Assembly: GCA_045635085.1 (NCBI GenBank)
Contig: JAZRBM010000014.1
Span: 1-64,000 of the forward strand
DNA: 64,000 nucleotides
Reading direction: 5' to 3'
DNA from: Congzhengia sp045635085
GTDB lineage: Bacteria; Bacillota; Clostridia; UBA1381; UBA9506
A program made the position numbers and the translations under genes. The notes beneath the pieces were generated by a model. The model was not told the DNA's origin, did no database searches, and saw only the letters and a program-made list of their open reading frames with translations. Below are positions 8,219 to 16,967 of the stretch, in pieces; position 1 is the first letter of the stretch, and each line of letters opens with the position of its first letter.

Positions 8219-9501
8219 TGGCAACCGTCTGCACACCCAAAGTTAAACGAGCTCAGTCTGCAAAATCCATGAGATTTTGTTTGGAGTACGTGAAAGACCG
8301 TAAGAAGACGGAGATGGCAAACGGTAAGGTTTTAGTATCGGGCGTAAGATGTCAGCCTGAACTTGCATATCAGCAGTTTATGTTGACAAAAGCTTTGGCA
8401 GGAAAAAGCGAAGGTAGAATGTATTATCATTATGTTCAAAGCTTCAAGCCTGACGAAAATTTAAGCCCTGAGCAAGCCCATAAAATTGCTCTTGAGCTGG
8501 CTGATTATTTTCAAGGTTTTGAAGTGGTCGTATCAACTCATATGGATAGAGCTCACATACACTCTCACCTGATTATTAACAGTGTGAATCCTGATACAGG
8601 TAAGAAGCTCCATCTTGATGATAAATCAATTTTCAGAATCAGAGATTACTCGGACAGACTGTGTCTAAACCACGGACTGTCAGTTCTGAAAAAAAGCCAA
8701 CCATATAATAAAGTCAAGTATATGTCTCGCGGAGAATACCGTGCAGGTCTTCGTGGCGGGACGATAAAAGGTGACTTGATGCGAACCATCAACGCAGCAA
8801 TGAGAAATTGCAATTCTAAGGATGAGTTCAAGAAATTCATGGAGGAACGAGATTACGAGGTCAACTGGACCGAGAGAAAGAATATAACATATACTTGTCC
8901 TGACGGAAAAAAATTCCGTGATGACAACCTTCATGATGAACGGTTTTTGAAAGAAAATATGCAACTCGAATTTGACTACCGACAGACGAAAGTCAAGGAG
9001 AAAGATACGGGTTGGGAATTTACACATAGACAAGAAGAGCATACCATTAATAATATAAGCGAGGCCTGTCTTCAGATTTTAAATCTCGCAAAGAGCGTTT
9101 CCAAAATGACCGAAGAAAATGAGGAAGATGAAGACCTTCAGGGCTTCATGACTTTAACTGCGGTGGGTATCGTAGTCGCAATCGAACTTGCAAAACGCCT
9201 TATGGAAATTCCTGAGGCTGAGCTGAACTATGATAAGATACAAGCCACTGTCGAGGCACATCAGGGAATGCAAGCTGAGATGGACGTAGATATCGAAGAT
9301 GAAATTGATGACGGAATGGACGGCAAAGTCGTTGATGAAAACGGTGAAAATATCGTAAAAGAAAACGATGAAATCGTCGTTGAGGAAAACGATGATGAAG
9401 TCGCAGAAGAAAACGATAAAGACGTCGAGGAAGATGTCGAAGAAGAATTCGATGAAGAAGAGTATGAAGACCAAGGCTTCGAAGGAATGTCAATGTGGTA
9501 A
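8218..9501 (+). CDS. Relaxase, MobA/VirD2 type
   Basis: The 427-residue protein carries the relaxase metal-binding signature THMDRAHIHSHLIIN at about residues 107-121 (His108, His113, His115) and an N-terminal region with candidate catalytic tyrosines. It would nick oriT and lead the transferred strand. There is no coupling protein or type IV secretion gene in the window, so the element would be mobilized by a helper. The last 90 residues are a strongly acidic tail built on EEND-type repeats. Confidence 0.88.
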   Translation: MATVCTPKVKRAQSAKSMRFCLEYVKDRKKTEMANGKVLVSGVRCQPELAYQQFMLTKALAGKSEGRMYYHYVQSFKPDENLSPEQAHKIALELADYFQGFEVVVSTHMDRAHIHSHLIINSVNPDTGKKLHLDDKSIFRIRDYSDRLCLNHGLSVLKKSQPYNKVKYMSRGEYRAGLRGGTIKGDLMRTINAAMRNCNSKDEFKKFMEERDYEVNWTERKNITYTCPDGKKFRDDNLHDERFLKENMQLEFDYRQTKVKEKDTGWEFTHRQEEHTINNISEACLQILNLAKSVSKMTEENEEDEDLQGFMTLTAVGIVVAIELAKRLMEIPEAELNYDKIQATVEAHQGMQAEMDVDIEDEIDDGMDGKVVDENGENIVKENDEIVVEENDDEVAEENDKDVEEDVEEEFDEEEYEDQGFEGMSMW

Positions 9502-9517
9502 TGGAGGTGAATTTGAA

Positions 9518-9715
9518 TTGACATTCAAGGATATGCAGATGATGTTTCCTGAATATCCTGATGCACTTGATGCAAAGCAAGTGTGCGAGATGCTCGGCAC
9601 ATCTACAAAGACTCTTTACAAGATGATAGACGAAGGTCATATCACGCCTGTAAAGGTTGGCAGAAAGTATGTATTTGCCAAGGTAAAAATTGTTGAATTT
9701 TTATTAGGCAAATAG
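9518..9715 (+). CDS. Excisionase-like DNA-binding protein
   Basis: The TTG at 9518 is chosen because GGAGGTG lies eight bases upstream; the longer frame only reads the relaxase tail out of frame. The 65-residue protein is a winged MerR/excisionase-type fold (DAKQVCEMLGTSTKTLYKMI, then GHITPVKVGRKYVF). It lies directly before the integrase, as expected for a recombination directionality factor. Confidence 0.8.
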   Translation: MTFKDMQMMFPEYPDALDAKQVCEMLGTSTKTLYKMIDEGHITPVKVGRKYVFAKVKIVEFLLGK

Positions 9716-9792
9716 CTGGATATATTGAAAATTGTGTGGTATATTGTGTTGCTGAAGAGGCAACTCAATATACCACGGAAAGGAGCGATAAT

Positions 9793-10971
9793 GTGATAAA
9801 AGTAACAGGTAACATACAAACCAAAAACGGTAAGCTGTATGCACTCTTAAACTACAAGGATGAAAACGGCAAACGAAAGGTCAAGTGGATATCAACAGGA
9901 CTTGCTGAAAAGGACAACAAGCGAAAGGCACAAAGAATGCTTCCTGAAATTATACTGAAGTTCCAGGAAGAGCTTGAAGCACAAAATGAAAAGGGTTCGG
10001 ACAAGCAGGATTTCATACAGTTTCTGTATGACTACTTAAAAATTGCAAGGCATAACGTAACGCAAACCACCTATATGCATTACAAAAGGATGGTTGACGG
10101 ACGGATTAAAGCATTTTTCGAACCGCTGAAATTAAAGATTGACGAAGTGACGGCAACCCATATAAACAAATTATGTGAAAGCATACTATTAGACGGATGC
10201 AAGACAAACACTGCAATCAGATACAGAGGACTCATTATGGTAGCCTTTGAGTATGCTTTCAAAAATGATATGGTAACTGCAAACCCCTGTGCGAAATCCC
10301 AAAGACCAAAGAAGAATGCCTATTATGCGGGATTTTACTCAAAGGAAGAACTGAATCAACTCTTGAAAGTGGCGAAAGATGATCAGCTCTATGTTCCAAT
10401 AACCCTTGCCGCATATTACGGCTTAAGACGGAGCGAGGTAATCGGCGTAAAGTGGAGCAACATAGACTTCGATGCAAAGCGAATTAATATATGGCATAAG
10501 GTAATGCAAGAGGAAATGGAAGAGGGCGGTACTCAGATTGTGGGCTATGACACAATGAAAAATAAGTCAAGCCGAAGAACAATGCCTCTCATACCTGCGG
10601 TAGAAAAAATTCTTCTTGAACATAAGGCGAAACAAGAGGAATATATGAAATTGTTCGGCAACTCATACTCAAAAGAGTATAAGGATTATGTGTGCGTTGA
10701 CCCGCTCGGCGGAATAATAAAGCCGAACTTCGTTACAGAACACTTCAGGCATCTTTTGGAAGAGCATGGCTTAAAAAGGATTAGATTCCATGACCTAAGG
10801 CACACATGTGCTTCACTTCTCTTAGCAAACGGCATATCTATGAAGCAAATACAAGACTGGCTCGGGCATTCAGACTTCTCAACAACAGCAAACATCTATG
10901 CCCACCTAGAATACGATACCAAACTGCAGTCGGCAGAAATGATGGCGAAGGTGATTGGAAATGAAGATTAA
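9793..10971 (+). CDS. int: Tyrosine recombinase (integrase)
   Basis: The GTG at 9793 follows GGAAAGGAGCGATAAT. The 392-residue protein has an N-terminal arm-binding domain, a SAM-like core-binding domain and a catalytic domain with the full active site: Arg212 (GLRRSEV), His333/Arg336 (HDLRHT), His359 (LGHSD) and Tyr369 (ANIYAHL). It resembles Tn916/ICE-type integrases. With the excisionase it would insert and excise this element. Its attachment site is not evident. Confidence 0.92.
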   Translation: MIKVTGNIQTKNGKLYALLNYKDENGKRKVKWISTGLAEKDNKRKAQRMLPEIILKFQEELEAQNEKGSDKQDFIQFLYDYLKIARHNVTQTTYMHYKRMVDGRIKAFFEPLKLKIDEVTATHINKLCESILLDGCKTNTAIRYRGLIMVAFEYAFKNDMVTANPCAKSQRPKKNAYYAGFYSKEELNQLLKVAKDDQLYVPITLAAYYGLRRSEVIGVKWSNIDFDAKRINIWHKVMQEEMEEGGTQIVGYDTMKNKSSRRTMPLIPAVEKILLEHKAKQEEYMKLFGNSYSKEYKDYVCVDPLGGIIKPNFVTEHFRHLLEEHGLKRIRFHDLRHTCASLLLANGISMKQIQDWLGHSDFSTTANIYAHLEYDTKLQSAEMMAKVIGNED

Positions 10972-11497
10972 CGGTCATACATACGGAGAATTTATTAGCA
11001 TGGACAATGTCCGCATAGAATTGCATATGTCAAAGCGGAGATTGGCATATCTACTGCAAAACGGATACATTCCATGCGAGATTCGGGACTCAGTCACATG
11101 GAGGTATAAGATACGCACCAAAGATGTAGTGGCGTACATCAAAAGCGGAATATCCCCCGATATTCCGCCCGGTGTGTTCAAAAGGAAACCGCAATCAGAA
11201 GTAGAAAGAATAAAGTTTAACAAGAAAAGGTTAAGAGAATTGTTTAAAGAGAGAATGAGCGAATATCCAGATGCTCTGACTTATGATGATGTAGCAAAGA
11301 TAACAGGCCGTTCAAGAGGTTGTGTTTGCAAATGGACATCAGCAGGAAAACTTAAAGTGGTGAAACTCAACAGCAACGTAAGCATCGTGCCAAAACAATG
11401 GCTCCTCGAATTTATGCTTACGGATGATTTTATATATAACTATCCCAAGGATAGCAGATTGAAACCGATACTTAACCAAGCGATCGTCAAACGATGA
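10961..11497 (+). CDS. Two-domain HTH_17-like protein after the integrase
   Basis: The ATG at 10961 has GAAGGTG seven bases upstream and overlaps the integrase end. The 178-residue protein appears to have two excisionase-like helix-turn-helix modules, one at about 15-65 (MSKRRLAYLLQNGYIPCEI) and one at about 95-150 (LTYDDVAKITGRSRGCVCKW). It may be a second directionality factor or a regulator of the element; this is inferred from position and fold only. Confidence 0.6.
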   Translation: MKINGHTYGEFISMDNVRIELHMSKRRLAYLLQNGYIPCEIRDSVTWRYKIRTKDVVAYIKSGISPDIPPGVFKRKPQSEVERIKFNKKRLRELFKERMSEYPDALTYDDVAKITGRSRGCVCKWTSAGKLKVVKLNSNVSIVPKQWLLEFMLTDDFIYNYPKDSRLKPILNQAIVKR

Positions 11498-11512
11498 TTG
11501 CTTGGTGATTTT
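11477..11512 (+). terminator. Hairpin at the end of the mobilization module
   Basis: ACCAAGCGATCGTC and GATGATTGCTTGGT pair around AAAC, followed by GATTTTT. It overlaps the last codons of the HTH gene and separates the mobilization genes from the defence cargo. Confidence 0.6.
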
Positions 11513-11549
11513 TCATGCCAAATACGGTGGCGGATTTTCGTCAAAAATG

Positions 11550-11578
11550 TTGACTTTCCGACACAATTCTGCTATAAT
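11550..11578 (+). promoter_or_regulatory. Promoter of the restriction-modification operon
   Basis: TTGACT (11550-11555) and TATAAT (11573-11578) are 17 bases apart, 50 bases before the controller-like gene. Confidence 0.75.
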
Positions 11579-11627
11579 ATAAATTGTATGATTGTAAAAT
11601 TTTATCGTTCGAAAGGATGAGAAACAA

Positions 11628-11834
11628 ATGGCAGTTACTTATAATAAATTGTGGCACCTTCTGATTGACAGAGGCATGAAGAAAAAAGACCTTAAAGAAG
11701 CAGCAGGACTCACAAGCCACGCCATGATGAAACTTCGTAATAATGAGAATATCACAACCGAAACAATCGGCAAGATATGTAAAGCTCTCGGTTGTCAGGC
11801 AGATGATATTATGGAGTTTGTGGAGGAAATATGA
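11628..11834 (+). CDS. XRE-family controller-like protein
   Basis: This 68-residue single-domain helix-turn-helix protein (MKKKDLKEAAGLTSHAMMKL) belongs to the Cro/CI group often found before methyltransferase genes. It follows GAAAGGATGAG and its stop overlaps the methyltransferase start (ATGA). By position it may time expression of the cluster as C proteins do, but it could also be a generic YozG-like regulator. Confidence 0.75.
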   Translation: MAVTYNKLWHLLIDRGMKKKDLKEAAGLTSHAMMKLRNNENITTETIGKICKALGCQADDIMEFVEEI

Positions 11835-13033
11835 AGAGTAAAATAAATGTTTGGGACAATACAATCCCTGTTGAAAAAAGTTCATATGTGTACGATGACG
11901 AAATAAAATACTATAACCTTGATAATTTCAAACATGACAAGAAAAAACTAACTATGATAGATTTGTTCTGCGGTGCTGGCGGCTTTGCTGTAGGATGTTC
12001 TTGGGCAGGGTTTGAATCTGTTTTAGGAATTGATCATTTTGAACCAGCAATTAAAACTTGGTCATACAATCATCCTAATGCTATTGGATGTCTTGGAGAT
12101 ATAACAAAAATAGAACCCAGAAAAATCAAAGAACTTTTACTTGGTAAAGGTGTGACAAAAATTAATTTAATCACTGGCGGCGTTCCTTGTCAAGGATTTT
12201 CAATCGCAAATAGAAAGCATAATGATAATGATGAGCGAAATTTCTTATTTCTAGAATACATGAAGTTTGTAAAAGAATTTGAACCAGACTATATAATTCT
12301 AGAAAATGTTTCAGGCATGAGAAGTACCGCAGGCGGTCAATTTGAGAAAGACATCAAAGAATATATGGAGTCATTAGGGTATAATACAACCGTAGATTTA
12401 TTGAATGCGGCTGATTTTGGCGTTCCACAACTTCGCCAAAGATTAATTTTTGTGGGTGTAAAAAAAGGTAGAGGATTATGCGAAGAATACGTTTTTCCAG
12501 CCGGAAAATTTATAGGTAAGTACCGTACGGTTTCAGATGCAATTTCAGATCTGCCAGAATTAAAAAATAATGAAGAAAAGATACAATATACTGTTCAAAC
12601 TGAAAATGAATATCAAAAATTGATGAAGGGTGAAGGTGCAATTGCAAATATCCCAGTTCCACAAAGACTCAGCAATCATATCTCACCGAATCATCCGCAA
12701 GAAACAATAGATAAGATAGCCGCAACTAAACAAGGTGAAGCGATGTATGCTAAATTTAAACAAAGAATTCGTTTATGCGAGAGCGCACCGAGTCCAACTC
12801 AATTGGCAGGTGGCATTCGCCCACAATTTCAATTTGGACATCCTACTCAACCCAGGGGGCTTACAATAAGAGAACGTGCAAGAATACAAAGTTTTCCTGA
12901 TAGTTATGTATTTCTTGGTGGTATTGTTCAAGAGCGTGTTCAAACAGGAAATGCCGTACCTCCGTTACTTATTTATAATGTAACGCTTCCAATAGCAACG
13001 GATATTAGGAGAAAGGAGAAAGAAAATGTATAG
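11831..13033 (+). CDS. DNA (cytosine-5) methyltransferase 1
   Basis: The 400-residue protein has the conserved order of C5-MTase motifs: motif I DLFCGAGG at 44-51, motif IV GGVPCQGFS with catalytic Cys120, motif VI LENVSGM, motif VIII LRQRLIFVGV and motif X TGNAVPP near the C-terminus. It transfers a methyl group from SAM to C5 of cytosine in a specific site, here unknown. It is the first of two such enzymes in the cluster. Its end overlaps the next gene by eight bases. Confidence 0.93.
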   Translation: MKSKINVWDNTIPVEKSSYVYDDEIKYYNLDNFKHDKKKLTMIDLFCGAGGFAVGCSWAGFESVLGIDHFEPAIKTWSYNHPNAIGCLGDITKIEPRKIKELLLGKGVTKINLITGGVPCQGFSIANRKHNDNDERNFLFLEYMKFVKEFEPDYIILENVSGMRSTAGGQFEKDIKEYMESLGYNTTVDLLNAADFGVPQLRQRLIFVGVKKGRGLCEEYVFPAGKFIGKYRTVSDAISDLPELKNNEEKIQYTVQTENEYQKLMKGEGAIANIPVPQRLSNHISPNHPQETIDKIAATKQGEAMYAKFKQRIRLCESAPSPTQLAGGIRPQFQFGHPTQPRGLTIRERARIQSFPDSYVFLGGIVQERVQTGNAVPPLLIYNVTLPIATDIRRKEKENV

Positions 13034-14276
13034 AGTGTGGTATAGTACTGAAAGTTTTGCTGATTTCATAATAGATAATACAATCTTAAAAAGTCACGTC
13101 GTAGACAAATACAAGCTTTTGGAAAGTGATGCAAAAACAACGAAATTTCACTATATGCCGGATCACATTAAGAAGATTTTAGTTTTAGATGCTCCAGATC
13201 TAATTATTGAAAAAGTGTATGAAACATATTCAGAACCTATACTTTCAATTGAGATATCGAAAGAAGCTGGGACCGGACATAATGTATTTCAACGTTTTGC
13301 AAGAATTGTTTCTGCGGTAGAAAATAAAGTCCCCTCATTTTATATATATCCTAAAGCGAAAATTATAACTAGAGACACCAAAATTGATTGGGATCCAATA
13401 AATCCTCTGATATTTTATGGATTGGAAGAGTTGATGAGTATTTTTGACATCCCTGCATTATTTTATTATTTCTCTAATGACTACGATAATTCAGCTGACT
13501 ACAAAAAGTCAAGTTTTATTGGCAGCCAAGGAATTATTTATAGTAAAAATATTAAGTACATTGATTGTCCTGATGAAACAGATATGGAAATGAAAAACAT
13601 GTTTGCTGCAATAGATATCCTCGTTAATGAAGTAGAAGTTAATGGAGCAAATAAGGCATGTCGAGAAATAATTAAAAACAAAACTTTTAAAACACGCCGC
13701 AAATGGATGCAAAAGCAGTATTATGATTTGTCGGATGGGAAAGATTATTTAGATCAATCTCCTAATACATCTACAATAACAGTTCCTACAGAGTACCTTA
13801 TAAATTACTTGCGAAAAAATAAATATAAAAAATCCAAATATGAATCATTGTTACTAAAAAGAAAAGAGACGGTCATTTATATGCCACAAACCAATAATTT
13901 TCGTTCGGATCCTTATGCAGGTTGTCTTACGGCGATTGATTATATGCAATGTCGTACTGGAAATGGGAAAACATTTGAAAACAGAGAAAAGAATTTAGTT
14001 TTTTCTTTTGGTAAAGTGGTGAAAGATGATAAAAAGAAAAGTATTGATGTTAAGGGTTCGTTATCTGTTGAAACATTTTGTAAAAATGTTATAAGTACTG
14101 AAAAGAAAAATTTACTTAACAAAAAATATAAAGAACTCAAAAAGGAGCAAATAGCACGGTATTATATGCAAGTAAGATATGGATCAACTTTTTCTAAAAA
14201 TAAATCAATAAGGATTTTTTCTACCTTTGCTGATGCTATATTATTTAAAGATGGAGCTCTTTGGAGAGATAATTAA
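13026..14276 (+). CDS. Putative restriction endonuclease subunit, paralog A
   Basis: The 416-residue protein follows AAAGGAGAAAG and overlaps the methyltransferase end. No named family is recognised. A PD-(D/E)XK-like pattern is visible: DAPDLII (Asp55, Asp58) followed by LSIEISKEAGTGHN (Glu76, Glu80), although the usual Lys is replaced by Ser78. The C-terminus ends QVRYGSTFSKNKSIRIFS...LWRD. The next gene is a full-length paralog. The place between two methyltransferases suggests a cleavage role, which is inferred. Confidence 0.6.
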   Translation: MYRVWYSTESFADFIIDNTILKSHVVDKYKLLESDAKTTKFHYMPDHIKKILVLDAPDLIIEKVYETYSEPILSIEISKEAGTGHNVFQRFARIVSAVENKVPSFYIYPKAKIITRDTKIDWDPINPLIFYGLEELMSIFDIPALFYYFSNDYDNSADYKKSSFIGSQGIIYSKNIKYIDCPDETDMEMKNMFAAIDILVNEVEVNGANKACREIIKNKTFKTRRKWMQKQYYDLSDGKDYLDQSPNTSTITVPTEYLINYLRKNKYKKSKYESLLLKRKETVIYMPQTNNFRSDPYAGCLTAIDYMQCRTGNGKTFENREKNLVFSFGKVVKDDKKKSIDVKGSLSVETFCKNVISTEKKNLLNKKYKELKKEQIARYYMQVRYGSTFSKNKSIRIFSTFADAILFKDGALWRDN

Positions 14277-14286
14277 GGAGGAAAAA

Positions 14287-15537
14287 ATGTATAGAGTTTG
14301 GTATAGTACTGAAAGTTTTGCAGATTACATTATTGATCATACAATACTTTCGCAATATGGCAATATTGTAAAAAATAAAATGTATGAAAGCGATGCCAAC
14401 AACCCTACTCGTTTTCACACAATGCCTGATCATATTAGAAAAATTTTATATCTTGATGCTCCTGATTTAATTGTAGAGAAAGACAATGAACCTATTTTTT
14501 CTATTGAAGTGACAACAGAGGCAGGTACTGGACACAATGCATTTCAACGTTTTGCAAGAATTGCAGCTGCAGTCGAAAATAGCGTTCCTGCTTTTTATAT
14601 CTATCCTGAAGGTGCAATAATAACCAGGCGTAATACACCGCCGCGTTGGGATGTTATTAATCCCGCTATTTTTCATGCGCTTGAATCGGTAATGAGCATT
14701 TACGATATACCAGCACTTTTATATTATTTTCCATCAGATATATCAGAATATTTAAACAATCCTGAAGAAGCACCACACATAGACCAAAAAGGATTGAAAT
14801 TTGATGCTAATATAATTAATTATTCGGGATGTCCGGATTCTGATGACGATAATATGGTTAAAATGTTTAATGCTCTAAATGAAGTTATCATGTCAACTGA
14901 ATCTTATGGAGTATTATCTGGTAGACAAAGTCTTTTGCGTAACATTACTATAAGAGAGCAGCGCAACAAAATGCAGGAGTGTTTCTATGCGAAAGCAAAT
15001 GGACGCTCTATAGATGATATGTCTCCAATATCTGCCGTGCAAATAATACCTTCTGAATACCTCATCAATTATTTGTCACGCTACGAAAATTCAAGTTATT
15101 CGATAGGGGAATTATTACGTTCACGAGAGAACACAGCGATTTATCAAGTGAATGCACATTTCCGTGGAGATCCATATCCAGGAGCGTTAGCCGCTATTGA
15201 TTATCTTAAATGCAGGGAAGGCAAAACATTTGAGGATAGACGAAATAATTTGATACTCGTTTTTGGGAAAGTAGAAGTAGATCATAGGAATCGCACATTA
15301 AGTATTATTAACGAAAATAATTCTTCTATATCAGACTTTTTTAACGATGTAAAAAATAGTGAAAGGCATAACTTGTTAACCAGAGATTATGATGAACTCG
15401 AAAATAAAGACATCCCACGATATATGATGCAAGTTAGATATGGTTCTACATATTCTAAAGTAAAACACATACGAGTTTTCTCTTATTTTGCAGATGCAAT
15501 TCTTTTCCCAGACGGTTCTCTTTGGAGGGATGCTTAA
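14287..15537 (+). CDS. Putative restriction endonuclease subunit, paralog B
   Basis: The ATG at 14287 has AAGGAGGAAAAA upstream and aligns with the start of paralog A. The 416-residue product matches paralog A along its length: both open MYRVWYSTESFAD, share DAPDLI and EAGTGHN, and end with QVRYGST...FADAILF.DG.LWRD. The putative active site is Asp60, Glu74 and Glu78, with Thr76 in the usual Lys place. The divergence and tandem order fit a heterodimeric enzyme or neofunctionalisation; its stop overlaps the next start. Confidence 0.6.
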   Translation: MYRVWYSTESFADYIIDHTILSQYGNIVKNKMYESDANNPTRFHTMPDHIRKILYLDAPDLIVEKDNEPIFSIEVTTEAGTGHNAFQRFARIAAAVENSVPAFYIYPEGAIITRRNTPPRWDVINPAIFHALESVMSIYDIPALLYYFPSDISEYLNNPEEAPHIDQKGLKFDANIINYSGCPDSDDDNMVKMFNALNEVIMSTESYGVLSGRQSLLRNITIREQRNKMQECFYAKANGRSIDDMSPISAVQIIPSEYLINYLSRYENSSYSIGELLRSRENTAIYQVNAHFRGDPYPGALAAIDYLKCREGKTFEDRRNNLILVFGKVEVDHRNRTLSIINENNSSISDFFNDVKNSERHNLLTRDYDELENKDIPRYMMQVRYGSTYSKVKHIRVFSYFADAILFPDGSLWRDA

Positions 15538-15983
15538 TGACAGAAGAACAGGTAACGAAATCATTGTTACAACATTTGACCAATAATGACTGGCATATTG
15601 TTTGTTTTGACTTTCCACAAAGCGGAACAGGTAGAGTCTTACATCCGAATGATGCAGAGGGAGAAAAAAATAAGGATTCAATCATCCCTGATATTGTTGT
15701 TGTAAAAAATGATATAGCTCTGTTTTTTGAGAACAAAGATAGATTTTATTTTCCAGATTATAAAAAAATAAATAATCTTATTTTAAATAATCAATACACA
15801 AATGCTATAGATGATTTACTTTCTTCATACAAAACAAAAAATATATATTACGGGATTGGATTACCCACAGAAAAACACAAGGAAAAATCCAAAAAATCTA
15901 TCGGATTGGTAGATTTTATATTGGGTGTGAATGCTGATAAAACTATTGCAATTCTACACAACCCGAAAGGAATATTGTTTTAA
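15537..15983 (+). CDS. Small PD-(D/E)XK nuclease-like protein
   Basis: The ATG at 15537 overlaps the stop of paralog B (TAATG), giving 148 residues. A clear catalytic pattern is present: PD at residues 51-52 followed by FFENK with Glu65 and Lys67. This is the spacing expected of PD-(D/E)XK enzymes. It is short, close to a bare nuclease core, so it may supply the canonical active site for the cluster or act as a Vsr- or DUF-type repair nuclease. Confidence 0.6.
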   Translation: MTEEQVTKSLLQHLTNNDWHIVCFDFPQSGTGRVLHPNDAEGEKNKDSIIPDIVVVKNDIALFFENKDRFYFPDYKKINNLILNNQYTNAIDDLLSSYKTKNIYYGIGLPTEKHKEKSKKSIGLVDFILGVNADKTIAILHNPKGILF

Positions 15984-15995
15984 GGAATGATAAAT

Positions 15996-16967
15996 ATGCG
16001 TGTATGCAGTTTGTTTAGTGGTATTGGAGGAATTGACCTCGGATTTATACAAGCTGGCTTTGAAATTGTTTGGGCGAATGAGTTCGATGAAAATGCTGCA
16101 AAAACATATCGTCATAACTTTAAGAATGATAATCTTGTGGTGAAGAATATCAAAAAAGTAAACATTGATGCTATTCCCGACTTTGATGTACTTGTTGCCG
16201 GCTTCCCGTGTCAACCATTTTCATCTATTGGTATGCAAAAAGGATTCAATGACACAAGAGGTACATTGTTTTTTGAAATCGTAAAAGTGGTTGCAAAAAA
16301 GAAACCTAAAGTGATTTTTCTTGAAAATGTAGCTAATCTTTTGGGGCATGATGACGGAAAAACTTTTTTGACTATTTATAACGCATTAGTCCCCTTTGGA
16401 TATAGTTTTAAATATCAGGTAATGGATGCTTTGGATTATGGAAATGTTCCACAACGAAGATCAAGAATATTTATTGTTGCTTTTTTAGAAGATGAAATGT
16501 GTGAGAGGTTTAGATTCCCTGATAAAATCGAACGCACAGTTCGTTTAAATGACATTTTAGACAGAACTATAAAGCACGATGATTCTTACTATTTTGATCA
16601 AAAATATAGGGACTATGACAAGTTAAAACAAATAGTAAAAAACAAATCTGTAATATACAGGTTTTATGATTCGATAGATATTTACAAATCGTATCGTATA
16701 TGTCCTACTTTGTTGGCAAGTATGGGGAAATTCCCAGATACCATTCCTGTAATTCTTGATGATTATGGCATTAGAAAAATTACACCATATGAATGTCTTG
16801 CACTGCAAGGATTCCCAAAAGAATTTCGGTTTCCCAATATACCACTTAATAGTGCATATAAACAATGTGGAAATAGTGTTGTTGTGCCTGTAATTAGGAG
16901 GATAGCGGAAAAAATAAAACTAGCAATAGCATGTGATGATAAAATGTTTGGAGGTACCGATGACTGA
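15996..16967 (+). CDS. DNA (cytosine-5) methyltransferase 2
   Basis: The ATG at 15996 has AAGGA at a better distance than the ATG at 15987. The 323-residue protein has motif I SLFSGIGGIDLGF, motif IV AGFPCQPFSS with catalytic Cys72, motif VI ENVANLL, motif VIII QRRSRIFIVAF and motif X CGNSVVVPV. It is clearly different from the first methyltransferase, so the two probably modify different strands of one asymmetric site or different sites. Confidence 0.93.
   Translation: MRVCSLFSGIGGIDLGFIQAGFEIVWANEFDENAAKTYRHNFKNDNLVVKNIKKVNIDAIPDFDVLVAGFPCQPFSSIGMQKGFNDTRGTLFFEIVKVVAKKKPKVIFLENVANLLGHDDGKTFLTIYNALVPFGYSFKYQVMDALDYGNVPQRRSRIFIVAFLEDEMCERFRFPDKIERTVRLNDILDRTIKHDDSYYFDQKYRDYDKLKQIVKNKSVIYRFYDSIDIYKSYRICPTLLASMGKFPDTIPVILDDYGIRKITPYECLALQGFPKEFRFPNIPLNSAYKQCGNSVVVPVIRRIAEKIKLAIACDDKMFGGTDD

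Noticed and set aside
9154..9640. Several long antisense frames opposite the relaxase tail
   Set aside because: They mirror the GAA/GAT-rich acidic codons and give low-complexity Ser/Phe- or His-rich products; they are shadows.
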